Source: Magnetococcales bacterium
GTDB lineage: Bacteria > Pseudomonadota > Magnetococcia > Magnetococcales > Magnetaquicoccaceae
Direction: 5' to 3'
DNA length: 64,000 bases
Assembly: GCA_015231755.1 (NCBI GenBank)
Contig: JADGAZ010000004.1
Coordinates: 62,001 to 126,000, forward strand
Part shown: positions 49,648-58,220 of the stretch, piece by piece
How the letters are laid out: every line of letters begins with the position of its first letter
Numbering within the stretch: the first letter of the stretch is position 1
Made by a program: the position numbers and the translations under genes
The notes under the pieces: model-generated
What the model was told of the DNA's origin: nothing
Seen by the model: the letters and a program-made list of their open reading frames with translations, nothing else
Databases searched by the model: none

Positions 49648-50109
49648 ATGCTGAAATTCTCAAAAAAGCTGCTTTATGCCATCGAGGCGGTGACGGATAT
49701 CGCCTACAATTCCACCGGTGAACCGGTGCAAATCCGCGAAGTGACCAGTCGCCAGGGGGTGCCGCAACGGTATCTGGAACAGGTGATGCAACGGCTGGTC
49801 CGGGCCGGCATCCTCAAAGGGGTGCGGGGGCCACGGGGGGGATATCTGCTGGGTCGGGAACGGTCGCGCATTTCGGTGGGGGACATCGCCCGGGTGGTGA
49901 TGGACGTGGCCGAATCCGGGGAGTCAGGTCTGCCCACCGACACGGCCACCGGACCCATCGGTCGTGTGGTCATCCGTCCCCTGTGGGGGGAGTTCCAGGA
50001 AAAAATCCTGGTGATGATGGATACCGTGACCATCGAGGAGTTGACCACCCGCGCCTTTCGCGGCGGCGTGCCCAGCGAAAGTTGCGACCGGATCACCTAT
50101 TCCATTTAA
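49648..50109 (+). CDS. Rrf2-family regulator lacking Fe-S cysteines
   Basis: A 153-residue winged-helix protein (LKFSKKLLYAIEAVTDIAYNS, VTSRQGVPQRYLEQVMQRLVRAGILKGVRGPRGGYLLG). The three closely spaced Cys used by IscR/NsrR for a cluster are absent, and only one Cys is present near the C-terminus. Fe-S-free members such as CymR act in cysteine metabolism together with CysK. A cysK gene lies about 1 kb downstream, so control of that cluster is inferred. ATG at 49648 follows a G-rich purine tract. Confidence 0.85.
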   Translation: MLKFSKKLLYAIEAVTDIAYNSTGEPVQIREVTSRQGVPQRYLEQVMQRLVRAGILKGVRGPRGGYLLGRERSRISVGDIARVVMDVAESGESGLPTDTATGPIGRVVIRPLWGEFQEKILVMMDTVTIEELTTRAFRGGVPSESCDRITYSI

Positions 50110-50154
50110 ACACGAAAAAATAACGGTGGCGAAATCGACCAGCGCGCCTGCACA

Positions 50155-50417
50155 ATTTCCTTACCTGGAGTTCAAGGATCTCTTCGGACTGGTGGGTTCC
50201 CGGGACCGCCATACGCGGCGCGTTTCGCAACGGTCTGATCGAACACGGGGATATCTGGATGCAAATGATCGTGGACCGCAATCTGTCGTCCCACACATAT
50301 GATGAAAAACAGGCCGCAACCCTTGCCGATACGATCATGGCACGGTATTACCCCGCCTTCAAAAGCATGGCCCTCCATTTTTCCCGGCGTTACGATCAAC
50401 AGGAGGAGGAAACGTGA
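50155..50417 (+). pseudogene. frameshifted, 5'-truncated HI0074/HepT-like gene remnant
   Basis: Translating in two frames gives fragments that join as YLEFKDLFGLVGSRD then AIRGAFRNGLIEHGDIWM, and later DRNLSSHTYDEKQAATLA to a TGA at 50415-50417. The match is to the C-terminal part of the HI0074 nucleotidyltransferase substrate-binding family (HepT-like, toxin-antitoxin related), whose marks are IRxAFRxGLI and RNLTSHTYDE. One extra base near 50205 breaks the frame, and the first about 40 residues of the family are missing. The stop overlaps the start of the next gene as GTGA. Confidence 0.7.
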
Positions 50418-51124
50418 GCTACGGATTGCCCCCCGATCCCCCTCCCCATGGGGTGCTGCTCATCGGCGCCGGAGGACTCGGGTGCGCCGCCGCCTTGGCG
50501 CTGGCGGGAGCGGGTGTTCGTCGCATCACTCTGGCGGATCCGGATACCGTGGCCCTGTCCAATCTGCACCGGCAGATTCTCTATCACACCGCGGACGCGG
50601 GGGCCAAAAAGGTGGATCAGGCGACCAGACGACTCGCAGAGACCACACCGGGCCTGAGCGTCGCGGGCGTATGTGTCCGCCTCGACACCCCCGAAGCCAT
50701 CGGCCAGGCGGCCCGGGGCCACGCCGTAACCCTCGACGCTTCGGACAACTTCACCACCCGCTTCGCCGCCAACGACGCGGCGATCCGTTTTGGATTTCCC
50801 CTGGTTCACGGAGCGGCCACAGGCTTTGCGGGTCAACTGATGACCATCGATCCGGGCCGTTCGGCCTGTCTGCGCTGTCTGTTCACCGCCCCGCCCGCAG
50901 CCGAAGGCCCCACCTGCCAAAACGAAGGGGTACTCGGCCCCCTGGTGGGCGAAGTGGGCTGGCTCATGGCGCTGGAAGCGGTTAAACTCCTGGAACAGAT
51001 CGGTCAACCGCTGTGGAATCGACTGCTGACCATCCACGCTCTGACCGGAAAACGCCGCGCGGTGCCTTTGCGGCCCGACCCGCGCTGCCGGTGCCACCCA
51101 CAACCCGGACCCGTGACGCCATGA
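50414..51124 (+). CDS. E1-like ThiF/MoeB adenylyltransferase, active-type half
   Basis: A 236-residue Rossmann-fold enzyme. It keeps the nucleotide loop GAGGLG, the acidic DPD, the NLHRQ motif with catalytic Arg, AKK, and DASDNFTTR. Zinc-binding Cys pairs are CLRC and CRC near the C-terminus. It starts only 14 residues before the first beta strand and lacks the N-terminal helix with the RYSRQ motif that in MoeB reaches into the partner's ATP site. ThiF/MoeB enzymes adenylate the C-terminal Gly of ubiquitin-like sulfur carriers. GTG at 50414 has AGGAGGAGG. cysK starts inside its stop codon (ATGA). Confidence 0.85.
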   Translation: MSYGLPPDPPPHGVLLIGAGGLGCAAALALAGAGVRRITLADPDTVALSNLHRQILYHTADAGAKKVDQATRRLAETTPGLSVAGVCVRLDTPEAIGQAARGHAVTLDASDNFTTRFAANDAAIRFGFPLVHGAATGFAGQLMTIDPGRSACLRCLFTAPPAAEGPTCQNEGVLGPLVGEVGWLMALEAVKLLEQIGQPLWNRLLTIHALTGKRRAVPLRPDPRCRCHPQPGPVTP

Positions 51125-52050
51125 GAAAAAAAATCCACGCCAACATCACCGAAACCATCGGCAACACGCCACTGGTGCGCATCCATCGCATGCACGGATC
51201 GATCCCGGTGGAGATCCTCGCCAAGTTGGAATACTTCAATCCCATGGGTTCGGTGAAAGATCGCATCGCCCTGGCCATGATCGAAGCGGGGGAGCGGGAA
51301 GGACACATCGACGCGGATACCGTGGTGATCGAACCCACCTCGGGCAATACCGGCATTGCCCTGGCCGGGATCTGCGCGGCCAAGGGATTGAAACTGATTC
51401 TCACCATGCCGGACTCCATGTCCCAGGAACGGCGCAAGCTGTTCGCCCTGCTGGGTGCCCGGGTGGTGCTGACCCCGGCCAAGGAGGGGATGCGCGGCGC
51501 CATCCAGAAAGCCAAGGATCTGGTGAAACAGGAAAAAAAGGGCTTCATGCCCAACCAGTTCGACAATCCGGCCAATCCCCGCATCCACGCCGACACCACC
51601 GCCCAGGAGATCCTGGACGATACCGATGGCCAACTGGATATCCTGGTGGCCGGCGTGGGCACCGGAGGGTCTCTTTCCGGACTGGCGGAAACCCTGAAAA
51701 AAGCACTCCCTGCCCTGTGGGTGGTGGCGGTGGAACCGGCCAACTCTCCGGTCCTTTCCGGCGGCATGCCCGGCCCCCACAAGATCCAGGGACTCGGTGC
51801 CGGATTCATTCCTCCGGTCCTGGACCGCTCCCTGATCAGCGAGGTGATACGGATCGGGGATGACCAAGCCATCGAAGCGGCCCGCCGTCTGGCCTCCGAA
51901 GAGGGCATCGCCTGTGGCATCTCCGGAGGCGCAGCCATGGCCGCCACCTTGCTGGTGGCCAGCCGACCGGAGTTTGCCAACAAGCGGGCCGTGGTGATCG
52001 TGCCGGATCTGGCGGACCGCTATCTGTCCACGGAACTGCCCCCCTCATGA
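51121..52050 (+). CDS. cysK: cysteine synthase (O-acetylserine sulfhydrylase family)
   Basis: A 309-residue PLP enzyme. The PLP Lys lies in EYFNPMGSVKDR, followed by the TSGNTGIALAG phosphate/substrate loop, GTGGSLSG and the late GISGGAA motif. It makes cysteine from O-acetylserine (or O-phosphoserine) and sulfide or a thiocarboxylate. The CysK-versus-CysM subtype cannot be settled here. It overlaps both E1-like genes by 4 nt, so translation is coupled. Its place between them suggests that the sulfur donor could be a carrier protein. Confidence 0.9.
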   Translation: MRKKIHANITETIGNTPLVRIHRMHGSIPVEILAKLEYFNPMGSVKDRIALAMIEAGEREGHIDADTVVIEPTSGNTGIALAGICAAKGLKLILTMPDSMSQERRKLFALLGARVVLTPAKEGMRGAIQKAKDLVKQEKKGFMPNQFDNPANPRIHADTTAQEILDDTDGQLDILVAGVGTGGSLSGLAETLKKALPALWVVAVEPANSPVLSGGMPGPHKIQGLGAGFIPPVLDRSLISEVIRIGDDQAIEAARRLASEEGIACGISGGAAMAATLLVASRPEFANKRAVVIVPDLADRYLSTELPPS

Positions 52051-53090
52051 TCGACCCGCCCCTTCCCACGGACCTGGAATGGAACGAACGCTACTCCCGT
52101 CAAATCCTGCTCCCAGAGATCGGCGGTCACGGCCAACACCGTCTGACCCGCGCCACCGTGGGAATCGTCGCCGACAACGAGGGCGCCATCCTGCTGCCCA
52201 CCTTGCTCTATCTGGCGGCAGCGGGGGTTGGCCATCTGCGGGTGACGGACTCCCATCCGGAACGACTCGCCCCCAGCCTCGACTGGGCCAGGGCCAACAA
52301 TCCCACGGTCCGCATCGAAACCCGTCCCATTGCTTCCCCGGATCCCCAATCCCGCGCCCACTGGCTCCACGGGCTGGAACTGGTGCTCGACCTCAACCAC
52401 AACGGGTCTGAACTCAATTCCGCCTGTCTGGCCCAACGCATTCCCCTGCTGACCACCTGGATCGGCCCCGAGGGGCGTGGCTGGATCACCGGTTCCCGGG
52501 CCGGCTCCGATCCCCGCCTGCCCTGTCTGGCCTGCATGGATCCGACCGGATCCTCCCCCCCGCCACCGTCGAAAAATACCCTGGAACCTCCCTGGGACAC
52601 CCTCTGGCGCGGTCTGGCGGGAACCCTGCTCGCCACGGAAGCCCTTAAAAGCCTGCTCGGCCTCGACGATCCATCGGTCTGGACCCATGCCCTCTCCCTG
52701 GACCCGGCCCTGGGGGATTTTCAGCGCCTGCCCCGCGCCAAAAATCCCGCCTGCCCGGTCTGCGCCAAGTCTCTCGATCTTTCCGGGATCCGGACCCGGC
52801 CACCCGTTCCGCCCCATCCCGATCACACCCCCGCAGGCGTCCCGCCCCACATCGACACCATCGACATCTCCGCCGATCACTGTCCCATGACCTTCGTGCG
52901 GGTCAAACTCAGACTCGAAACCCTGCAACCCGGTCAACCCCTGCGGGTGCGCCTCTCCGGGGGGGAACCCCTGGTCAATGTCCCCCGCACCCTGCGGGAA
53001 CAGGGACACCGGGTCTCCGAACCCTGGGAAGAAGAGGGACACGCGGGATTGTTCGGCCTGATGGTCCACAAAAACGACCAAAACGGTTGA
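52047..53090 (+). CDS. E1-like pseudo-half fused to a TusA-like sulfur-transfer domain
   Basis: A 347-residue protein. The N-terminus ERYSRQILLPEIGGHGQHRL is typical of MoeB/ThiF, but the nucleotide loop reads VADNEGA instead of GxGGxG, and the NLxRQ and downstream Lys positions are missing (DSHPERLAPSLDW). The zinc ligands CLAC and CPVC remain. After a Pro-rich linker, about residues 270-345 form a TusA/SirA-like domain with Cys in the CPMT motif and a typical PLVNVPRTLREQGH strand. So it is an inactive E1-type fold with a persulfide-carrying domain. ATG at 52047 overlaps cysK by 4 nt. It is the last gene of the run. Confidence 0.75.
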   Translation: MIDPPLPTDLEWNERYSRQILLPEIGGHGQHRLTRATVGIVADNEGAILLPTLLYLAAAGVGHLRVTDSHPERLAPSLDWARANNPTVRIETRPIASPDPQSRAHWLHGLELVLDLNHNGSELNSACLAQRIPLLTTWIGPEGRGWITGSRAGSDPRLPCLACMDPTGSSPPPPSKNTLEPPWDTLWRGLAGTLLATEALKSLLGLDDPSVWTHALSLDPALGDFQRLPRAKNPACPVCAKSLDLSGIRTRPPVPPHPDHTPAGVPPHIDTIDISADHCPMTFVRVKLRLETLQPGQPLRVRLSGGEPLVNVPRTLREQGHRVSEPWEEEGHAGLFGLMVHKNDQNG

Positions 53091-53208
53091 CAATTTTTGT
53101 CAGTCGCAGCCCATTCCTGTCACCCGATCCCCAGAAAAACAACCGATCCGAGCATACCAGCCATGCCATCTCCTTGTCATGGCTCGATTTCTACCATTCA
53201 TTAGTGTG

Positions 53209-53224
53209 TGGCACACCAATTGCT
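53209..53224 (+). promoter_or_regulatory. sigma-54 promoter for pilA
   Basis: TGGCACACCAATTGCT, matching the sigma-54 consensus with GG and GC 10 nt apart, about 103 nt upstream of the pilin start. Pilin genes are classically under RpoN and PilR. Confidence 0.85.
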
Positions 53225-53326
53225 TTATGAATGATGAATCCGGGCACCATCCCGACAACACTTTCAAAAACATGATTCGGTTGACCCATAACCCGATCGA
53301 CACCAAAACACTTGAGGAGAACACAC

Positions 53327-53830
53327 ATGAACACCCAACTTCGCAAACAAGCCGGTTTCACTCTCATCGAACTGATGATCGTCATCGCCATCATCGGCAT
53401 TCTGGCCGCCGTCGCCATCCCGGCCTATCAGGACTACATCGGACGCGCCCAGGCCACAGAGGGCTTTTCGTTGATGTCGGGCCTGAAGACCCCGGTGGCG
53501 GAATACCTGGCGGACAAAGGCTCATTCCCGACCGGCGTGGTCGCCTCCGGTGCGACGGCCACCCAACTTACGGGCACCCCCGCCGGCAAATATGTGAGTG
53601 GCATCGCCTTCACCACGGCAGCCGCCCCCAACGCCGCGACCCACTTCCAGATGATCGCCACCTACAACGCCGGCATCAACGCCAAGGTCGCGGGCAAGCA
53701 ACTCACCCTCTACACCACCGATGGCGGTCAGACCTGGACCTGCGCCGGTGTCAGCACCCCCGCCAACCTGACGGCGATTGCCGCTGCCAACGCAGTCGAC
53801 AACAACGTGCTGCCGAACGCCTGCAAATAA
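53327..53830 (+). CDS. pilA: type IV major pilin
   Basis: A 167-residue prepilin. The leader NTQLRKQAG is cleaved before [28 protein letters not shown], with Glu5 of the mature form present. The rest is a globular pilin head with two Cys near the C-terminus (TWTCAG and NACK) forming the usual D-loop. ATG at 53327 follows GAGGAG. A terminator follows. The PilF-like lipoprotein at 10075 suggests a working pilus system elsewhere. Confidence 0.95.
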   Translation: MNTQLRKQAGFTLIELMIVIAIIGILAAVAIPAYQDYIGRAQATEGFSLMSGLKTPVAEYLADKGSFPTGVVASGATATQLTGTPAGKYVSGIAFTTAAAPNAATHFQMIATYNAGINAKVAGKQLTLYTTDGGQTWTCAGVSTPANLTAIAAANAVDNNVLPNACK

Positions 53831-53880
53831 TCCATCGTATCAAGCGGTTGCAGCAACCACAAACCGCGCATGGCACCACG

Positions 53881-53911
53881 ACTGCTCCCCACCCGGGGAG
53901 CAGTTCTTTTT
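53881..53911 (+). terminator. intrinsic terminator after pilA
   Basis: ACTGCTCCCC / GGGGAGCAGT stem with a 4-nt loop, followed by TCTTTTT, about 50 nt after the stop codon. Confidence 0.9.
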
Positions 53912-54020
53912 CTGAGAACGGCTACCGTTCCGATCTTTATCTTTTTCCCCATTGACGAACAGGCTTACATTTTTTCATTGTGTTGTTTGACCATTCGACC
54001 TCTTGATTCACAGGTCCATC

Positions 54021-56318
54021 ATGAAAACCATTGCCCAACGCATCGCCGAAGAACTCTCGGTGCAAGAATCCCAGGTCGCCGCCGCCGTGGCCCTGCTGGA
54101 CGAAGGGGCCACGGTGCCCTTCATCGCCCGCTACCGCAAAGAGGTGACCGATAACCTGACCGATACCCATCTGCGCCATATTCACGAGCGTCTCGGGGTG
54201 CTACGGGAGTTGGAAGAGCGTCGCACCGCCATTCTGAAATCCATCCGGGAGCAAGAAAAACTCACCCCGGAACTGGAGCAGGCCCTGCTGACCGCCGAAA
54301 CCCGCACGCGCCTGGAAGATCTGTATCTGCCCTTCAAGCCCAAACGCCACACCAAGGCGGCTTTGGCCATCGAGGCGGGTCTGGAGCCTCTGGCGGACCA
54401 ATTGCTGCGTCATCCCACCCTGCCCATAGAGCAGCTCGCCCAGCCATTCCTCAACCCGGACAAGGGCATCGGGGATATTCCGAGCGCCCTGGAAGGGGCG
54501 CGTGAGATCGTGATGGAACGGTTCGCCGAATCCCCGGAGGTGACGGGACGGCTGCGGGAGATGCTCTGGGATCAAGGGGTCATGCAATCCAAACTGGTGA
54601 AGGGCCAGGAGGAAAAAGGCGCCAAGTTCGCGGATTATTTCGCCGCCAACGAACCGATCCGCAAGGTGCCGCCCCATCGGGTGCTGGCCATGCTGCGGGG
54701 CAAGGAGGAAGGGGTGTTGCGTCTGAGCCTGGATCACGAAGAGGAAATCGCCTCGTCTTCCGGAGAAGCCAGCGTGTGTATCGCCACCATCGCCCGTCAT
54801 TTCAATCTGGCGGAGCGGGGCAGACCCGCGGACGCTTGGCTTCAGGAGACGGCCAGACAGACATGGCGCAAGAAGGTCAAGCCCCGGCTGGAAAGCGACT
54901 TGATGAAAAAATTGATGGATACCGCCCACGAAGAGGCGATCCGGGTGTTTGCCCGCAACCTGAAAGAGCTGCTGCTGGCAGCACCGGCGGGCATGCTGCC
55001 GGTGATCGGACTGGATCCGGGTCTGCGCACCGGGGTGAAAGTGGCGGTGGTGGATGCCACCGGCAAGGTGGTGGCCACGGATACCCTCTATGCCCATCCC
55101 CCCCGCAACCAGTGGCGGGAGTCCATGGCGCGGCTGGCGGAGTTGTCCCGCCGTCACGGGGTGAATCTGGTCAGCATCGGCAATGGCACCGCCTCCCGGG
55201 AGACCGAACGGCTGGTGGCGGAACTGGCCAAGACCATGCCCGAGTTGGCCTTGCGGCATGTGGTGGTGAGCGAGGCCGGGGCATCGGTCTACTCCGCCTC
55301 GGAATACGCCGCCCTGGAGTTGCCCGACATGGATGTGTCGTTGCGCGGCGCGGTCTCCATCGCCCGTCGCCTGCAAGACCCCCTGGCGGAACTGGTGAAA
55401 ACCGATCCCAAATCCATCGGCGTGGGGCAGTATCAACACGATGTCAATCCCCGCCGTCTGGCCGAGGCCCTGGACGGAGTGGTGGAAGACGCGGTCAACG
55501 CGGTGGGGGTGGATGTCAACACTGCCTCGGTGCCCTTGCTGGAACGGGTCTCGGGGCTGAACAAAACCCTGGCCAAAAACATCGTCGCCCATCGGGATGC
55601 CAAAGGTCCCTTTGCGTCACGTCAGGCCCTGCTGGCCGTGACCCGCTTCGGACCCAAGGCGTTCGAGCAGGCCGCCGGATTCCTGCGCATCCGCAACGGA
55701 GCCACCCCCCTGGACGCCTCGGCGGTCCACCCGGAGTCCTACCCGGTGGTGGAACGGATTCTCAAACGGGTCGGGGTGGAAATCCACAAACTGATCGGCA
55801 ATCCCACCCTCTTGAAAACCCTCTCCCCCAAGGAGTTCGTGGACGCCCGTTTCGGCGAACCCACGATCCACGACATTTTCGCCGAACTGGAAAAACCGGG
55901 CCGGGATCCCCGTCCGGAGTTTCGCACCGCGACGTTCAAGGAGGGGGTGGAAAACCTCGACGATCTGCAACCGGGCATGATCCTGGAAGGGGTGGTGAGC
56001 AACGTCACCAATTTCGGAGCGTTCGTGGATATCGGCGTGCATCAAGATGGGCTGGTTCACATTTCAGCCATGGCCCATCATTTTGTCAAAGATCCCCATG
56101 CGGTGGTCAAGGCCGGAGAGGTGATCAAGGTGCGGGTGCTGGAGGTGGACAAACCCCGCCGCCGCATCGCCTTGTCCATGCGACTGGAAGACACCCCCAC
56201 CCCGGCAGCCTCCACCCCGACTCCCCAACAACCATCCCGCCAGCCCACCCGCCAGCCCCCCACCCCACCCGCCGACAGCGCCATGGCGGCGGCGTTTTCC
56301 AGGGCGAGGGGAGGTTAA
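54021..56318 (+). CDS. tex: Tex family RNA-binding protein
   Basis: A 765-residue protein with the Tex layout: the N-terminal helical domain (DEGATVPFIARYRKEVTDNL), a YqgF-like RNase H fold (PVIGLDPGLRTGVKVAVVD), two helix-hairpin-helix parts (NTASVPLLERVSGLNKTLAKNIVAHR) and a C-terminal S1 RNA-binding domain (LQPGMILEGVVSNVTNFGAFVDIGVHQDGLVHIS). The last about 45 residues are Pro/Thr/Gln-rich. Tex is implicated in transcription and RNA metabolism. ATG at 54021 is preferred to a TTG at 54003. Confidence 0.95.
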   Translation: MKTIAQRIAEELSVQESQVAAAVALLDEGATVPFIARYRKEVTDNLTDTHLRHIHERLGVLRELEERRTAILKSIREQEKLTPELEQALLTAETRTRLEDLYLPFKPKRHTKAALAIEAGLEPLADQLLRHPTLPIEQLAQPFLNPDKGIGDIPSALEGAREIVMERFAESPEVTGRLREMLWDQGVMQSKLVKGQEEKGAKFADYFAANEPIRKVPPHRVLAMLRGKEEGVLRLSLDHEEEIASSSGEASVCIATIARHFNLAERGRPADAWLQETARQTWRKKVKPRLESDLMKKLMDTAHEEAIRVFARNLKELLLAAPAGMLPVIGLDPGLRTGVKVAVVDATGKVVATDTLYAHPPRNQWRESMARLAELSRRHGVNLVSIGNGTASRETERLVAELAKTMPELALRHVVVSEAGASVYSASEYAALELPDMDVSLRGAVSIARRLQDPLAELVKTDPKSIGVGQYQHDVNPRRLAEALDGVVEDAVNAVGVDVNTASVPLLERVSGLNKTLAKNIVAHRDAKGPFASRQALLAVTRFGPKAFEQAAGFLRIRNGATPLDASAVHPESYPVVERILKRVGVEIHKLIGNPTLLKTLSPKEFVDARFGEPTIHDIFAELEKPGRDPRPEFRTATFKEGVENLDDLQPGMILEGVVSNVTNFGAFVDIGVHQDGLVHISAMAHHFVKDPHAVVKAGEVIKVRVLEVDKPRRRIALSMRLEDTPTPAASTPTPQQPSRQPTRQPPTPPADSAMAAAFSRARGG

Positions 56319-56358
56319 ACCGTTCCCATCTCGGGATGCATGGTTTCACTGATGGGGT

Positions 56359-56404
56359 CCAGGGGCCAATGGCCCCTGGTGGGATCCAAGGGCTTCGCCC
56401 TTGG
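56359..56404. terminator. double hairpin after tex
   Basis: Two adjacent hairpins, CCAGGGGCC-AAT-GGCCCCTGG (56359-56379) and CCAAGGGC-TTC-GCCCTTGG (56386-56404). They lie about 40 nt after tex and before the convergent msrQ gene. Further small GC palindromes (GCGCGC, CTGCCGCAGG) lie at 56450-56490. Confidence 0.65.
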
Positions 56405-56570
56405 GACTGCTTCCTTTAGCCACTTTCACAACAAGACAAATAGCAAAACCATGCGCGCAGCGCGCCCATCCAGCCTGCCGCAGGCGGTGCCTTTGGGGCA
56501 AACGGAGAATTGGCCAACACTCAGCATTCCGAAATGGGTGAGGTTTAGAAGAGCTGTCAACACATCTGCA

Positions 56571-57167
56571 TCACATTGACACCCCGCCTCGCATCCCCCC
56601 CGGTGCGAGGCGTCGCCATACCCGCCACCCCAACAATCCCCCCAGCACCCCCGCATGCACCAGCGGCATCCGATAATCCGCCTTGGTCATCAAAAAATAA
56701 TGCCCAATGACCAACAACGCCGCCGGATAGACCAAAAGATGCAACCGGCCCCACTGTTTTCCCAAGCGCCGCATCCAGCCTCGGGTGGAGGTGATCGCCA
56801 AAGGGAGCAACAACAAAAAAGCGACAAAACCCACCGTGATGTAAGGACGCTTGAGCAGATCCCGCCAGATCCCCTCCCATGAAAAAAAGTGCTCCAGCAC
56901 TCCATAACAGGTCACATGGAGCAACGCATAGAAAAAACACAGCAGGCCCAAGGGACGCCGCCACCGACTCCACCCGCTCCATCCGGTCAGACGGCGCAAG
57001 GGGGAGATGGCCAACGTCAACAGCAGCCACCACAAGGCCCAATCCCCGCTCCCCCGGATCAACCGTTCCACCGGATTGGCCCCCAGGGTATTTTGCCACA
57101 CCCCCAGCGCCAACCAGATTAGGGGAATCAAACCCGCCAGCCATCCGTACCGTTGCAAGCGTTCCAT
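56571..57167 (-). CDS. msrQ: MsrPQ heme-binding membrane subunit MsrQ
   Basis: A 198-residue membrane protein of the ferric reductase-like family with about six helices and conserved His in HVTCYGVLEHFF and the YPAALLVIGHYFLM region, which bind heme b. MsrQ passes electrons from the respiratory chain to MsrP. It starts 9 nt after msrP. Confidence 0.92.
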   Translation of the reverse strand: MERLQRYGWLAGLIPLIWLALGVWQNTLGANPVERLIRGSGDWALWWLLLTLAISPLRRLTGWSGWSRWRRPLGLLCFFYALLHVTCYGVLEHFFSWEGIWRDLLKRPYITVGFVAFLLLLPLAITSTRGWMRRLGKQWGRLHLLVYPAALLVIGHYFLMTKADYRMPLVHAGVLGGLLGWRVWRRLAPGGMRGGVSM

Positions 57168-57176
57168 GCCGACGCC

Positions 57177-58121
57177 TCAAAATTGACGGGTCAGATCCAT
57201 CCCCGCATACAATCCGGCCACCTGCTCCCCGTACCCATTGAAAGGCAAGGTATCCCGACGCAAAAACTCCCCGATGCGCCGCTCCTTGCTCTGGTCCCAG
57301 CGGGGATGGGGAACCGCCGGGTTGACGTTGGCATAAAAGCCATACTCAGCCGGGGCGTGTTGATTCCAGGAGGTGACCGGTTGTTCCGTGGTCAAGGAGA
57401 TGCGCACAATGGACTTGATGCTCTTGAAACCGTATTTCCACGGCACCACCAGACGCAACGGGGCACCGTTCTGGTTGGGCAGAACCCGGCCATACATGCC
57501 CACCGCCAGAATGGTCAACGGATGCATGGCCTCGTCCAGACGCAACCCCTCCCGGTAAGGCCAGGGCAACAGATCCCTTTTTTGCCCCGGCAACCGCTCC
57601 GGATCCAACACCGTCTCAAAGGCCACATAACGGGCCTTCGATCCCGGCTCGAACCGCTTGAGCAGCGCCGCCAACGGAAAACCGACCCAGGGAATCACCA
57701 TGGACCAGGCCTCCACGCAGCGCATGCGGTAGACCCGCTCCTCCAAAGGATGGGGCTTGAGCAGCTCTTCCAGCGTCACCCGACCGGGCCGCCCCACCTC
57801 CCCGTCGATCCACACACTCCAGGGTTGGGTCACCAGCGTGGCCGCCTGTCTGGCGGGATCCTCCTTGCCGCTGCCCAGCTCATAAAAATTGCAATAGCCG
57901 CTGGCGTCTTGAAAAGGGGTATGCTTTTCGTTCAAGGTCACCACCCCCGGACGCACCTCCCCCAAGCCCTCGCCCTTCTCCATGGCCGCCAATGGATCCA
58001 GCCCCAACACCGCCCCGGCTCCCACCACCGCGGCAGACTGCATCAAACGTCGCCGCTGCTTGAACCACGCCTCCGGCGTGATCTCTTCTGGTTTCAACTC
58101 CGGATTCCAGCGCAAAGGCAT
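57177..58121 (-). CDS. msrP: periplasmic methionine sulfoxide reductase catalytic subunit MsrP
   Basis: A 314-residue molybdopterin protein. The twin-arginine signal is in [18 protein letters not shown]. The Mo-ligand Cys is in [15 protein letters not shown]. Later blocks ([37 protein letters not shown]) are typical of YedY/MsrP, which repairs oxidised methionines in envelope proteins. ATG at 58121 follows GAGGA. It forms an operon with msrQ. Confidence 0.95.
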   Translation of the reverse strand: MPLRWNPELKPEEITPEAWFKQRRRLMQSAAVVGAGAVLGLDPLAAMEKGEGLGEVRPGVVTLNEKHTPFQDASGYCNFYELGSGKEDPARQAATLVTQPWSVWIDGEVGRPGRVTLEELLKPHPLEERVYRMRCVEAWSMVIPWVGFPLAALLKRFEPGSKARYVAFETVLDPERLPGQKRDLLPWPYREGLRLDEAMHPLTILAVGMYGRVLPNQNGAPLRLVVPWKYGFKSIKSIVRISLTTEQPVTSWNQHAPAEYGFYANVNPAVPHPRWDQSKERRIGEFLRRDTLPFNGYGEQVAGLYAGMDLTRQF

Positions 58122-58220
58122 GTCGTCCTCCCTCAAAGGTGATTTACCGAACGGACGGTCAAGAAAAAAACATAACCCAATGCCCGCCCCGCAGCCCTCA
58201 GGCCGCGCCATTCGGCTGGA

